From NCBI GenBank assembly GCA_022824495.1, contig JAJDZU010000019.1:25869-89868 (forward strand): a DNA stretch of 64,000 bases. Direction: 5' to 3'. Each line of letters opens with the position of its first letter. Position 1 is the first letter of the stretch. The notes under the pieces were generated by a model. The model saw only the letters and a list, made by a program, of their open reading frames with translations, did no database searches and was not told the DNA's origin. Origin of the DNA: Chloroflexota bacterium (GTDB lineage: Bacteria; Chloroflexota; UBA11872). Shown here one piece after another: positions 1-7,910 of the stretch. The translations under genes and the position numbers were made by a program.

Positions 1-1
1 G

Positions 2-256
2 ATCACGATCTACGAAGACCGTTCGTTCACCTTCATCACCAAGACGCCGCCGGCGGCCGATTTGCTTCGGAAGGCCGCCGGGGTGGACAAAGGCTCGGGC
101 GAGCCGAACCGGGAGAAGGTGGGCTCGGTCACGGAAGCGCAGGTTCGCGAGATCGCCGAGATCAAGATGCCGGACCTGAACGCTTATGAAGTCGAGGCGG
201 CCATGAAGATTGTGGCCGGCACCGCCCGCAGCATGGGCATCGAAGTCGAGGATTGA
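2..256 (+). CDS. rplK: 50S ribosomal protein L11, C-terminal part
   Basis: The gene is cut by the left edge; the open frame runs from base 2. The visible 84 residues are the L11 RNA-binding C-terminal domain, with the family signatures [18 protein letters not shown] and the closing GTARSMGI. L11 binds 23S rRNA at the GTPase-associated centre and works with L10 and L7/L12, which are encoded just downstream. Its TGA stop (254-256) lies two bases before the likely rplA start, so the two are probably translationally coupled. Identification is certain from sequence; only the N-terminus is missing. Confidence 0.97.
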   Translation: MTIYEDRSFTFITKTPPAADLLRKAAGVDKGSGEPNREKVGSVTEAQVREIAEIKMPDLNAYEVEAAMKIVAGTARSMGIEVED

Positions 257-258
257 GC

Positions 259-975
259 ATGGCGCGAGGCAGCCGGAGGTATCAGCAGGCGCGAGCGGGC
301 GTTGACCGCACCGCTCAACACTCGCTGGCGGACGCAGTGGACGTGCTATTGGGCTTGCCGATGGCCAAGTTTGATGAATCCGTGGAGTTCCACGCCAATC
401 TGAGCGTCGATCCCACGCACGCCGATCAGCAAGTGCGCAGCACGGTGACGCTGCCGAATGGCACCGGCAAGGAGCAGCGAATCATCGTATTCGCCAGCGG
501 AGACCGGGCGCAGGAAGCGCGCGACGCCGGCGCGAATGAGGTGGGAACCGACGAATTGGCCGAGCGAATTCGGGGTGGCTGGCTTGACTTCGACGCGGCG
601 GTGGCGACGCCCGACAACATGCGGATCATTGGCCCGTTGGGCCGAATCCTCGGACCGCGCGGGCTGATGCCGAATGCGCGCGCCGGAACGGTGACGAACG
701 ATGTCGGGCGTGTGGTGAATGAGCTCAAGGCAGGCCGCGTGGAATTCCGCGTGGACCGGCTGGCCAACTTGCACGTGGTAGCGGGCCGCGCCTCCATGGG
801 CCGGCAGGCGCTCATCGAAAACCTGCGCACCCTGATCGCTGCCGTCGTGCGGGCACGTCCGAGCGCGGCCAAGGGGTCCTACATCCATACAATGAGCATC
901 TGTTCGAGCATGGGTCCGGGCATCCGCCTTGACTCGCAGGCCGTGCTGGCCGAAGCGGCGGCGGCGGTGGAGTAG
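259..975 (+). CDS. rplA: 50S ribosomal protein L1
   Basis: L1 forms the mobile stalk at the tRNA exit side of the large subunit and in many bacteria represses its own operon. The 238-residue protein has the usual length and the L1 signatures LGRILGPRGLMPN and AGRVEFRVD. The ATG at 259 is preferred: a GAGG (248-251) sits 7 bases upstream, whereas the in-frame TTG at 253 overlaps the rplK stop and lacks a site. It follows rplK almost without a gap. A long leader separates it from rplJ. Confidence 0.96.
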   Translation: MARGSRRYQQARAGVDRTAQHSLADAVDVLLGLPMAKFDESVEFHANLSVDPTHADQQVRSTVTLPNGTGKEQRIIVFASGDRAQEARDAGANEVGTDELAERIRGGWLDFDAAVATPDNMRIIGPLGRILGPRGLMPNARAGTVTNDVGRVVNELKAGRVEFRVDRLANLHVVAGRASMGRQALIENLRTLIAAVVRARPSAAKGSYIHTMSICSSMGPGIRLDSQAVLAEAAAAVE

Positions 976-1146
976 ACAGGAGCCCAGTTCGACCCAGACC
1001 CCAACAGCTGTATAGCCGGAGACAGCGGGCCAAGCAATCTCTCGTGTCGGGAGAGCCCGCCGAGGCGCGAACGGATGATCGAGCGGTAAGCCGACCCGGC
1101 GCGCCGTTCGTTTTTTGTTTTGTGCTTTCCAAAGGAGGAATTGCCA
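976..1146 (+). promoter_or_regulatory. L10-type ribosomal leader (rplJ-rplL autoregulation)
   Basis: The 171-base gap between rplA and rplJ holds the block GCCCGCCGAGGCGC (1055-1068), close to the conserved CCUGCCGAGG box of the L10 leader bound by the L10(L12)4 complex. It is preceded by pairing segments (GCCGGAGACAGCGGGC) and followed by an intrinsic terminator and then the AAAGGAGG ribosome site. Family knowledge: in Firmicutes and others this leader lets L10-L12 shut down its own transcription or translation. Assignment here rests on motif and position, not on a covariance model. Confidence 0.75.
1068..1120 (+). terminator. Attenuator terminator in the rplJ leader
   Basis: CGAACGG (1068-1074) pairs perfectly with CCGTTCG (1104-1110) and is followed at once by TTTTTTGTTT, the pattern of a Rho-independent terminator. 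The left arm abuts the conserved L10-binding block, so L10 binding could plausibly favour the terminator. It lies 11 bases before the rplJ Shine-Dalgarno. Confidence 0.7.
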
Positions 1147-1683
1147 GTGGCGACACGTGCGGAAAAGGCCGCCGTAGTCGACGCGCTCACCGACCAGTTG
1201 GCGTCAGCCTCGCTGAGTATTGTGTCGGGATTTACCAACCTGTCGGTCGCCGATCAGCAGGAGCTGCGCGCGCAAGTGCGGGCGTCGGGCGCGACGATTC
1301 GAGTGGTCAAGAACAACCTTGCCGCCCTGGCGGCTGACCGAGCCGGGATTCAGGGCCTGGACGTGCTGCTTAACGGGCAGTCGGCGTTCACCTTCAGCGG
1401 CGAGGACCTGCCGGCCGCGGCGCGCGTGCTGCGCGACTTTTCGCTGCAGCACCCGACGGTTGAGATTCGCGGCGGGGCGCTGAATGGCGAGGTGCTGGAC
1501 GGCGATCGGGTGCTGAAACTGGCGTCGATTCCTGGCCGCGACCAGCTCAACGCCGAAGTGGTCTGGGCGATTGGCGCCCCGATTTCCAATTTGGTGCATA
1601 CATTGGATGGATTGATCTCAGGACTGGTGTACGCGCTGCAGGAGCGCGTTGACCAACTGCAAGCCGCCGAAGGAGGCGCGTAA
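1147..1683 (+). CDS. rplJ: 50S ribosomal protein L10
   Basis: L10 anchors L7/L12 dimers to the ribosome stalk base. The 178-residue product begins with the typical N-terminus ([15 protein letters not shown]), then the RNA-binding core ([10 protein letters not shown]), and ends in the helical L12-binding tail ([12 protein letters not shown]). GTG at 1147 is chosen because GGAGG (1134-1138) lies 8 bases upstream; TTG at 1141 would be too close and TTG at 1120 falls in the terminator tract. The stop overlaps rplL (TAATG). Confidence 0.96.
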   Translation: MATRAEKAAVVDALTDQLASASLSIVSGFTNLSVADQQELRAQVRASGATIRVVKNNLAALAADRAGIQGLDVLLNGQSAFTFSGEDLPAAARVLRDFSLQHPTVEIRGGALNGEVLDGDRVLKLASIPGRDQLNAEVVWAIGAPISNLVHTLDGLISGLVYALQERVDQLQAAEGGA

Positions 1684-2063
1684 TGGCCAAGGTAACGAAG
1701 GACGACATTCTCGAGTCACTCGATTCCATGACGGTGCTCGAGCTCTCGGAATTGGTCGAGGCTCTCAAGGAGAAGTACAACGTTTCCGGCGCGCCGATGG
1801 CCGTGGCGGCCATGCCGGCCGACAATGGCGCGGCGGCTGTCGAAGTCGAGCAGACGGAATTCTCGGTGGAGATCAGCAGCGCCGGCCAACGCAAGATCCA
1901 GGTCATCAAGGCCGTGCGCGAGATCACGGGTCTTGGACTCCGCGAGGCCAAGGCGGTGGTGGACGCGGCGCCGGGTACGATCAAAGACGGCCTGTCGCGC
2001 GAGGAAGCCGACGCCATGGTGGCCAAGCTTGAAGAGGTGGGCGCGACCGTCGAGGTGAAGTAG
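1683..2063 (+). CDS. rplL: 50S ribosomal protein L7/L12
   Basis: The 126-residue protein has the N-terminal dimerisation helices, an Ala-rich hinge (about residues 38-52) and the C-terminal factor-binding domain with [20 protein letters not shown], the signature that contacts translation GTPases. The ATG overlaps the rplJ stop by one base (TAATG), matching the 1:4 stoichiometry coupling usual for these genes. The AAA end is followed by a strong hairpin. Confidence 0.97.
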   Translation: MAKVTKDDILESLDSMTVLELSELVEALKEKYNVSGAPMAVAAMPADNGAAAVEVEQTEFSVEISSAGQRKIQVIKAVREITGLGLREAKAVVDAAPGTIKDGLSREEADAMVAKLEEVGATVEVK

Positions 2064-2077
2064 CGCTCACGGCGCAG

Positions 2078-2100
2078 GCGGGCGGCGTCACGCCGCCCGC
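2078..2100 (+). terminator. Perfect 10-bp hairpin after rplL
   Basis: GCGGGCGGCG (2078-2087) and CGCCGCCCGC (2091-2100) form a perfect stem with a 3-base loop, 14 bases after the rplL stop. There is no T tract, so it may be a stabilising 3' hairpin or a weak terminator separating the ribosomal operon from the glycan cluster. Confidence 0.55.
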
Positions 2101-2128
2101 GATCGGTGAAGGACGAGGTCGGCCGAGC

Positions 2129-2995
2129 ATGATCGATGCCGTGGTCGTAGCTCACGGGCAGGCGGACGTGACGTGCCGTGCGGCTTGCAGCATTCGCTCG
2201 GCCGGCGGCCTGGTGCAGTCGCTGACGATCGTGGACACCGCCGACGATCCGGCGTTGGCCGCACTTTGCGACGACGCAACGCTTGCGGCGCGACGGTTGA
2301 CTCGGCCCGACAATCCGGGCTACGGCGTGGCTGCGAATGCCGGCGTCGCGGTCGGTCAAGCGCCACTGGTTCTGGTTGCCAACGCCGACGTCTGGGTGCA
2401 TCCCGGCGCCCTGGAGGCGTTGGCGAAGGCGATCGACGGCGCGCCAGACGTTGCGTGCGTCGGGCCGATGCTGCTGAATACGGACGGTTCTCCCCAGGAC
2501 TCCGCGTTTGCTTTTCCGGGTCTTGGACAGGCGGTCTTCGATCTTGTGCCAATGCCGGCTCGGCTTCGCGGGTCCCGTCTGAATGGGCGGCTCTGGTCCA
2601 ACGGGCCCGTGAGAGACGTGGGCTATGTGCTGGGCGCCTTCATGCTGATGCGGCGTCGTGCCCTGGACCTGGTGGGCGGGTTTTCGTCGGCCTATTGGAT
2701 GTACGCGGAGGAAGTGGACCTGTGCCGCCGCTTCTGGGATGACGGCTGGCGGGTTCGCTACGTGCCCACGGCCCAGGTCACGCACATCCGCGCGTCGACA
2801 ACCGCCGACCGCGATCTGGAGATGCTGCCGGAACTCTTTCGCAGTCGGGCGCGCTGGTACCGGCAGCACGGCCCCCGCCCAACGGCACGCGCCGCCATCG
2901 GCTTGATGTGGCTGGGGCTTGGTGTTCGCGCTCGCTTGCCTGGACCTCGTCGTGAGGCGTACGCCGCGGCCCGGGTGGCCCTGAAGGCGGAGTGA
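2129..2995 (+). CDS. GT2 family glycosyltransferase (rhamnosyltransferase-like)
   Basis: This 288-residue protein is a GT-A fold sugar transferase. It starts with the nucleotide-binding strand (IDAVVVAHGQ), carries the family blocks RPDNPGYGVAANAG and NADVWVHPGALE (the NAD is the DXD-like metal site near residue 87), and the acceptor-side block GGFSSAYWMYAEEVDLC with the conserved EE-D. The closest characterised type is the WbbL-like rhamnosyltransferase group, but the sugar is unknown. It opens a run of five glycan genes with touching or overlapping ends. Confidence 0.85.
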   Translation: MIDAVVVAHGQADVTCRAACSIRSAGGLVQSLTIVDTADDPALAALCDDATLAARRLTRPDNPGYGVAANAGVAVGQAPLVLVANADVWVHPGALEALAKAIDGAPDVACVGPMLLNTDGSPQDSAFAFPGLGQAVFDLVPMPARLRGSRLNGRLWSNGPVRDVGYVLGAFMLMRRRALDLVGGFSSAYWMYAEEVDLCRRFWDDGWRVRYVPTAQVTHIRASTTADRDLEMLPELFRSRARWYRQHGPRPTARAAIGLMWLGLGVRARLPGPRREAYAAARVALKAE

Positions 2996-3000
2996 CGCCG

Positions 3001-3765
3001 ATGACGGCGATCAGCGCAATTGTCATCGCGCGAAACGAGACGGCCAACCTTGCCGACTGCCTGGCAACCCTGGCCTGGGCCGATGAACGGCTGGTGCTCG
3101 ACTCTTTCAGCACGGACGGAACCACCCGGGACCTGCCGCCCGGCGTCCGCGTGGTGGAGCGTCGCTGGACGGACTTTCCGACGCAACGCAACGCCGGGCT
3201 ACGGCTTGCCGTGCATGACTGGGTCCTGTTCGTGGATGCGGACGAACGGGTTACGCCCGAGCTGAGCCAGGAAGTCGCAACACGCGTGGGGTCCGAAGCG
3301 TGTGACGGATATTGGGTACCGCGTCGGAACCGAATCTTCGGCCGCTGGATGCAAGGGGCCGGCTGGTGGCCGGATTTCCAGCTGCGGATCATGAATCGTC
3401 ACCGCGCTGTTTACGCGGCCGATCGTCCGGTCCACGAACTCGTGGAAATCAACGGGACGGTGGAGCGAATGCGGCATCCGCTGGAACATTTCAGCTATGC
3501 GAGCGTGGAGGAGTTTCGCGCGCGCCAGCGGGCCCTGGCCGGACCCGTGGCCGAAATGCTGTTCGAATCGGGTATGCGCCGACGTCCCACGGCGGTGGTG
3601 CTCCAGCCCCTGCGTGAATTCTGGCGGCGGATGGTGAGCCAGCGGGGATACCGGGACGGAGGCGTCGGGCTGCTGCTGGCAGCCCTGATGGCGGAGCACG
3701 AATGGCAGGTCCAGCGGGCCCTGCGCGCGTGCTGGAGCGCCACGGACGGTAAGGCGCGGCGGTGA
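3001..3765 (+). CDS. GT2 family glycosyltransferase (WaaE/KdtX-like)
   Basis: About 254 residues. The N-terminus AISAIVIARNETANLADCL, the motif DSFSTDGT, the DFPTQRNAGL block and FVDADERVTPEL (DAD metal site) are those of the WaaE/KdtX-type branch of GT2, which adds sugars to lipid cores. ATG at 3001 is preferred because a GGAG (2989-2992) is 8 bases upstream; a GTG at 2992 overlapping the previous stop is the alternative. The C-terminal third is amphipathic, with LREFWRRMVSQRGYRDG typical of the membrane-associated tail. Confidence 0.85.
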   Translation: MTAISAIVIARNETANLADCLATLAWADERLVLDSFSTDGTTRDLPPGVRVVERRWTDFPTQRNAGLRLAVHDWVLFVDADERVTPELSQEVATRVGSEACDGYWVPRRNRIFGRWMQGAGWWPDFQLRIMNRHRAVYAADRPVHELVEINGTVERMRHPLEHFSYASVEEFRARQRALAGPVAEMLFESGMRRRPTAVVLQPLREFWRRMVSQRGYRDGGVGLLLAALMAEHEWQVQRALRACWSATDGKARR

Positions 3766-4709
3766 GTTCCCCTCCGCTACAGTCGGTCTCGGCGGTTGTG
3801 GTGACCTGGAACTCCGCCGCCGACATCGGACCATGCCTGTCGGCGCTGAACGAGGCCGGCGGCGAGATACCGGGCACGCTGGACATTACCGTTGTCGACA
3901 ATGATTCGGCCGATGAAACCGTGGCCATCGTCCGGCGGGAGTTTCCGCAGGTTCGGATGGTGAAAGCGCATCGAAACCTGGGATTCGGCGCCGCCGCCAA
4001 CATTGGAATCGCCGCCGCCATGGGTGATGCATTGCTGTTGGTGAATCCCGACGCTCACCTGGAATCGGGCGCGATGGGCGCCATGCTGGCGCACCTGGCA
4101 CGTGAGCCCGACCTTGGCTGCGTGGCGCCGATGCATGTGGCCGGCGACCGTGCGCCCACGTCGCCGGCGCGGCGGTTGCCAACACTGGCCGCCGCGGTGA
4201 CGGACGGGACCATCATCGAGCGCTTCCTGCCCGATCTTCCTGCACTTCGCCGGTACTACATGCGCGACGCGGCCGATGCCGACCCGGAGTGGCTGACGGG
4301 CGCCTGCCTGTGTATTCGGCGAGCGGCGCTGGTCGAGACCGGAGGCTTTGACGTCGGCTACGAAATGTACGTGGAGGAAGTCGACCTGCTGCGCGACCTC
4401 GGTCTTCAGGGCTGGCGTTGCGGCGTGACCCGGGACGCCACGGTTCGACACGCAGGTGGGGCCAGCGCCGATCAGGATCCGGTGGCTCGGGAACGGCGCT
4501 TCTTTCACAGCCGGTATCGCTACGTGACCAAGACCTGGGGCTGGCCGGTGGCCGCGCTTCTGCGACTGTTTGTCGCGAGTACGGGGGTGATGCGACTGCT
4601 GGAACAGGCGGTGCGCATGCTGCGGCCGTCATTGCGCGATCACGCCCGCGGAGAACTGCGGCAGATCGCGGCCGTGACTCTCTGGCAGTGGACCGGGTGG
4701 CGGCGCTAG
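3762..4709 (+). CDS. GT2 family glycosyltransferase
   Basis: The 315-residue enzyme has VSAVVVTWNSAADIGPCL at the N-terminus, VDNDSADETV, the HRNLGFGAAANIGI block, NPDAHLES (metal-binding NPD) and GGFDVGYEMYVEEVDL. It resembles the first enzyme of the cluster and probably acts in the same polymer or lipid-linked oligosaccharide. GTG start at 3762 overlaps the previous TGA by four bases (GTGA), arguing for translational coupling. Acceptor and donor cannot be told from sequence. Confidence 0.85.
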   Translation: MSSPPLQSVSAVVVTWNSAADIGPCLSALNEAGGEIPGTLDITVVDNDSADETVAIVRREFPQVRMVKAHRNLGFGAAANIGIAAAMGDALLLVNPDAHLESGAMGAMLAHLAREPDLGCVAPMHVAGDRAPTSPARRLPTLAAAVTDGTIIERFLPDLPALRRYYMRDAADADPEWLTGACLCIRRAALVETGGFDVGYEMYVEEVDLLRDLGLQGWRCGVTRDATVRHAGGASADQDPVARERRFFHSRYRYVTKTWGWPVAALLRLFVASTGVMRLLEQAVRMLRPSLRDHARGELRQIAAVTLWQWTGWRR

Positions 4710-4723
4710 CCGCCGATGCCGGT

Positions 4724-5872
4724 GTGAGGCCGACGCGCCGCGTCCTCTTTGTCAGCGGTGAATTTCCGCCATTCGTTGGCGGCGTGGGCGATCACGTGGC
4801 CAGGTTGGCGGCGGCGTTGACGGCCAGCGGCGTTACGTGCCACGTGGCAACCGAGTCCCGTGCCGCAAGCGATCCGGCCGCGAGGGTTTACGCGGTGGCC
4901 AACCGGTTTCCACTGCAGGCGCTGTGGAGCACGCTTCGCCTGGCCAGACGCCTGCGGCCGGACGTTGTTCACATGCACTATCAGGCGGGGGCATTTGCGC
5001 GACCCGGAGAACTGATGGGCCTTGGACACGCGCTGCGCCTTGTCGGGACTCCCAGCCGGCTGGTCGTGACCTTTCACGACCTGTTACAGCCGTTTCTGTT
5101 TCCGAAGGCCGGCCGGCTAAGGGCTCGCGTGGTTCGTGGCCTGGCCAGGTCCGCCCACGCCGCACTGTACGTTGACGCCGTGGACCGGCGCCGGGCCGTG
5201 ACGCAGGTTGGCCATGGCGCCAATGCCTTCTGGATTCCGGCAGGTCCGACGATTGAGCCGCCGGCGGGCATCGGCGACCGCTCCGCCGCTCGGGCGGCTC
5301 TCGGTCTGAATCAAGAGGACTTCATCGTTGGCTTTTTCGGCTTCCGGCAGCGCAGCAAGGGCGTGGGCGTGTTGGCGGCGGCCCTGCGTCGCCCCGAACT
5401 GGCTGGGCCGCGAACGCTGCTGGCCTTGATCGGGGCCGCGGAACCGCCAGCCAACGAGCGACGGGCGGAGCCCGCGGTGGCACCTCACACGTTCGACGGG
5501 GTTCGTCTGGTTGACACAGGCGTCCAGCCAGCAGACGTAATCTCGCGCTGGCTCGTCGCGTGCGATGCGATCGCCCTTCCGTTTCTGGACGGTCTCTCGG
5601 CACGTCGCGGGTCATTCATGAATGCCGCGGCACACGGTGTGCCCGTCATCACCACGCATCCGCCGATGGAAGGGACCGTGGACGTGGGGGCCGGCGAAGT
5701 GGGATTCGTCGCGCCGCACGACGAGCGAGGGCTGGCGGAGGCCCTGGCGGATATCCGTGACCATCCGCCGCGCCGGCAACTCTTGACCGAGGGCGCCCGA
5801 GCTATCGCCGGCCGGCACGCCTGGTCGGCAATCGCCAAGCGTACGCTGGAGGCATATGACCACTCGGCCTAG
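4724..5872 (+). CDS. GT4 family glycosyltransferase
   Basis: A GT-B fold enzyme. The open frame extends far upstream inside the previous gene, but homology begins at RRVLFVSGEFPPFVGGVGDH, the N-terminal Rossmann strand with the Gly-rich acceptor loop, so the GTG at 4724 is used; GTGs at 4688 and 4697 are alternatives, none with a clear ribosome site. The second domain shows VGFFGFRQRSKGVGVL and the donor-binding region PFLDGLSARRGSFMNAAAHG followed by GVPVITT, where GT4 enzymes hold the E-x7-E motif in variant form. It overlaps the next gene by 17 bases. Confidence 0.8.
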   Translation: MRPTRRVLFVSGEFPPFVGGVGDHVARLAAALTASGVTCHVATESRAASDPAARVYAVANRFPLQALWSTLRLARRLRPDVVHMHYQAGAFARPGELMGLGHALRLVGTPSRLVVTFHDLLQPFLFPKAGRLRARVVRGLARSAHAALYVDAVDRRRAVTQVGHGANAFWIPAGPTIEPPAGIGDRSAARAALGLNQEDFIVGFFGFRQRSKGVGVLAAALRRPELAGPRTLLALIGAAEPPANERRAEPAVAPHTFDGVRLVDTGVQPADVISRWLVACDAIALPFLDGLSARRGSFMNAAAHGVPVITTHPPMEGTVDVGAGEVGFVAPHDERGLAEALADIRDHPPRRQLLTEGARAIAGRHAWSAIAKRTLEAYDHSA

Positions 5873-7910
5873 CGTCGGCGCGACCGGTCGAGGCTGGTTC
5901 GCGGAGCGGCTGGCTCGGCATGTGACGCCGACGACCGTGGTGCTGGCGGTTGTAGTCGCCGGAGCCGTTCTGCGCAGCCTTCGACTCCAGCACCTGGGCG
6001 ACTTCGATTTCGACGAAGTCGCGGCGGTCTGGTACGCGCGTTCGCTCCCGCTGGATATCGTCGCGGCCATTGCCGAGGCGCCGTTTGAGCACCCGCCGCT
6101 CTACTACATCGCGCTGCATTACTGGGCAAGCTGGTTCGGCGAGCAGGAGCCGATCGTGCGCTGGCTCTCGGTTCCTTTTGGTGTGCTGCTGATTCCCGCG
6201 ACCTATCAGCTTGCGCGCATGTACCTACGCCCGTGGCCGGCCGTGTTTGCCGCTGCCGTGGTAGCCGCGTCGCCAATGCTGATCTTCTTCAGCCGCGAGG
6301 CGCGAATGTATGCCGCCGCGGCCCTGTTCGGCACGCTGGCGCTATGGCTATTCGAGCGAGCGATGCGACATGGCCGCCGCCGCGACTGGACGTGGCTGGC
6401 GCTGACCATTGTGGTCGGCGCCTACGTGGACTACATCGCCGCGCTGGCCCTGGTTGCCATGAACCTGACGCTTCCGTGGCACTTCAGTCGCCGGCGCGGC
6501 CGCGTGCTGGCCTTCGTTGCCGTTCAGTTGGTGTGCGTGGCCATTGCGTTGCCATGGGTCCTGTTGGCTCGCGGCATTCAGGACAGTCTTCCGGCATTTG
6601 GAACCGGAGAACTGGGGTTGAACCTTGTTCGGGACGTGGCGGCCAGCGCGTGGCTGGACGTCTTCGTAGGCGACGCGTCGGTACGCGGCGGGGGGCGGGC
6701 CGGCGCCTATGTCGCCGGCGTTCTGGCTGCGCTCGTGCTGGTCGGTGCCGCCTGGGCCGTCGTGCGCCGCTCTGCGGGCCTGGTGCTGGCAAAGCTCGTG
6801 GCCGTGCTCGGCTTCCTGGCAGTTCTGCTGGTGTTCAACAAGGACTATCAGGCCCGCTACCTACTTCCGGCTATTCCAGCGCTGGCAATCCTGGCGGCGG
6901 CTTCCCTGGGTCTCGCGCCGCGCCGGACCTGGGTAGTGGCGCCGGTGGCCGCCGTGCTGCTCGTGGGTCTGGCAGGGCCCGTCTACGCCTCGCGCGCCTA
7001 CTTTGACGATTACCGACGCGGCGACTACCGCTCGATTACCTCGACCATTGAGAACCTGGCCCGTCCCCTGCGTCCGGGTCGCGACCAAGGGAAATTCAGG
7101 GATGCGGTGGTCCTCGCCGGTCCGTGGCAGGGGTGGTACTGGCGCCACTATTTTCCGGATTTCCTGGACAAGGTCGATGTCTGGTTTCTCCCGGACGAAG
7201 TACCGCCGGCCGTGACGGCAAGGGAAGTCAACAAGAAGCTGGAACGGGCGGCCAACAACCATCGAAGGCTCTGGGTGGTTCTGGCAGGTCTTGAGCAGGC
7301 CGATCCCGAGGGGCACGTCGCCGCCTGGCTGACGTCGCAATGGCAGGCCCGGTCCGAGGTCTACCGGAATGGCGTCCTGCAGTTGTATATGACCAACGTG
7401 TTGGATCTCGTGAACCGGCGCGGTCGCGTCCTACTCGACCGCGACTTTCAGATCGACCAGATCCAGTACACGGGAACGCGGGCCGACCAGGGACCTCGCG
7501 AAGCGGGAGACGGGGTGCGGTTCAGCGTCTTCCTGCGCGCCCAGCATCCGCTGGACTACGACCTTCGTCTGCGTATCTGGCTGCGCACGCCCAGCGGGGT
7601 GATCTATGCCAAGGAACTCTATGCGCAGGATCGCCAATTGCGTCGAACGTCAGAATGGCAACCGGGCGACGCGCACCAGCTGCGGACTGCTTTGTGGGTG
7701 CCCGCGGAGGCCGAACCGGGTTCCTACCAGGCATTCATCGCGTTTCTGCGGCCGGACGATCGGCCGCTCACCGCCGTGGGCGAGCTGTCGGGCATCGTCC
7801 ATCCGGGCGTGGACTACGTCTGGCTGGGTCCGGTGGATATAGCTCCGCCAAGTGTCCCGCTAGCCAACGAAGCCGAACTGCGCGCGGCGCTCGGCGGGCC
7901 CATTCGCTAG
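5856..7910 (+). CDS. GT39/ArnT-like membrane glycosyltransferase
   Basis: A 684-residue polytopic protein. The first periplasmic loop holds DFDFDE (residues 49-54), the acidic catalytic motif of GT-C enzymes, and EHPPLYY follows in the second, as in PMT/ArnT proteins that use polyprenyl-phosphate sugars. About ten membrane spans cover residues 25-380, then a soluble C-terminal region of roughly 300 residues including a beta-rich part (about 490-670). ATG at 5856 lies within the end of the GT4 gene. Likely role: adding a lipid-linked sugar at the outer membrane face to the product of this cluster or to protein. Confidence 0.8.
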   Translation: MTTRPSVGATGRGWFAERLARHVTPTTVVLAVVVAGAVLRSLRLQHLGDFDFDEVAAVWYARSLPLDIVAAIAEAPFEHPPLYYIALHYWASWFGEQEPIVRWLSVPFGVLLIPATYQLARMYLRPWPAVFAAAVVAASPMLIFFSREARMYAAAALFGTLALWLFERAMRHGRRRDWTWLALTIVVGAYVDYIAALALVAMNLTLPWHFSRRRGRVLAFVAVQLVCVAIALPWVLLARGIQDSLPAFGTGELGLNLVRDVAASAWLDVFVGDASVRGGGRAGAYVAGVLAALVLVGAAWAVVRRSAGLVLAKLVAVLGFLAVLLVFNKDYQARYLLPAIPALAILAAASLGLAPRRTWVVAPVAAVLLVGLAGPVYASRAYFDDYRRGDYRSITSTIENLARPLRPGRDQGKFRDAVVLAGPWQGWYWRHYFPDFLDKVDVWFLPDEVPPAVTAREVNKKLERAANNHRRLWVVLAGLEQADPEGHVAAWLTSQWQARSEVYRNGVLQLYMTNVLDLVNRRGRVLLDRDFQIDQIQYTGTRADQGPREAGDGVRFSVFLRAQHPLDYDLRLRIWLRTPSGVIYAKELYAQDRQLRRTSEWQPGDAHQLRTALWVPAEAEPGSYQAFIAFLRPDDRPLTAVGELSGIVHPGVDYVWLGPVDIAPPSVPLANEAELRAALGGPIR

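Noticed and set aside
1547..2869. 440-codon minus-strand frame over rplJ-rplL and the first glycosyltransferase
   Set aside because: Antisense to three well supported genes; no start site or domain.
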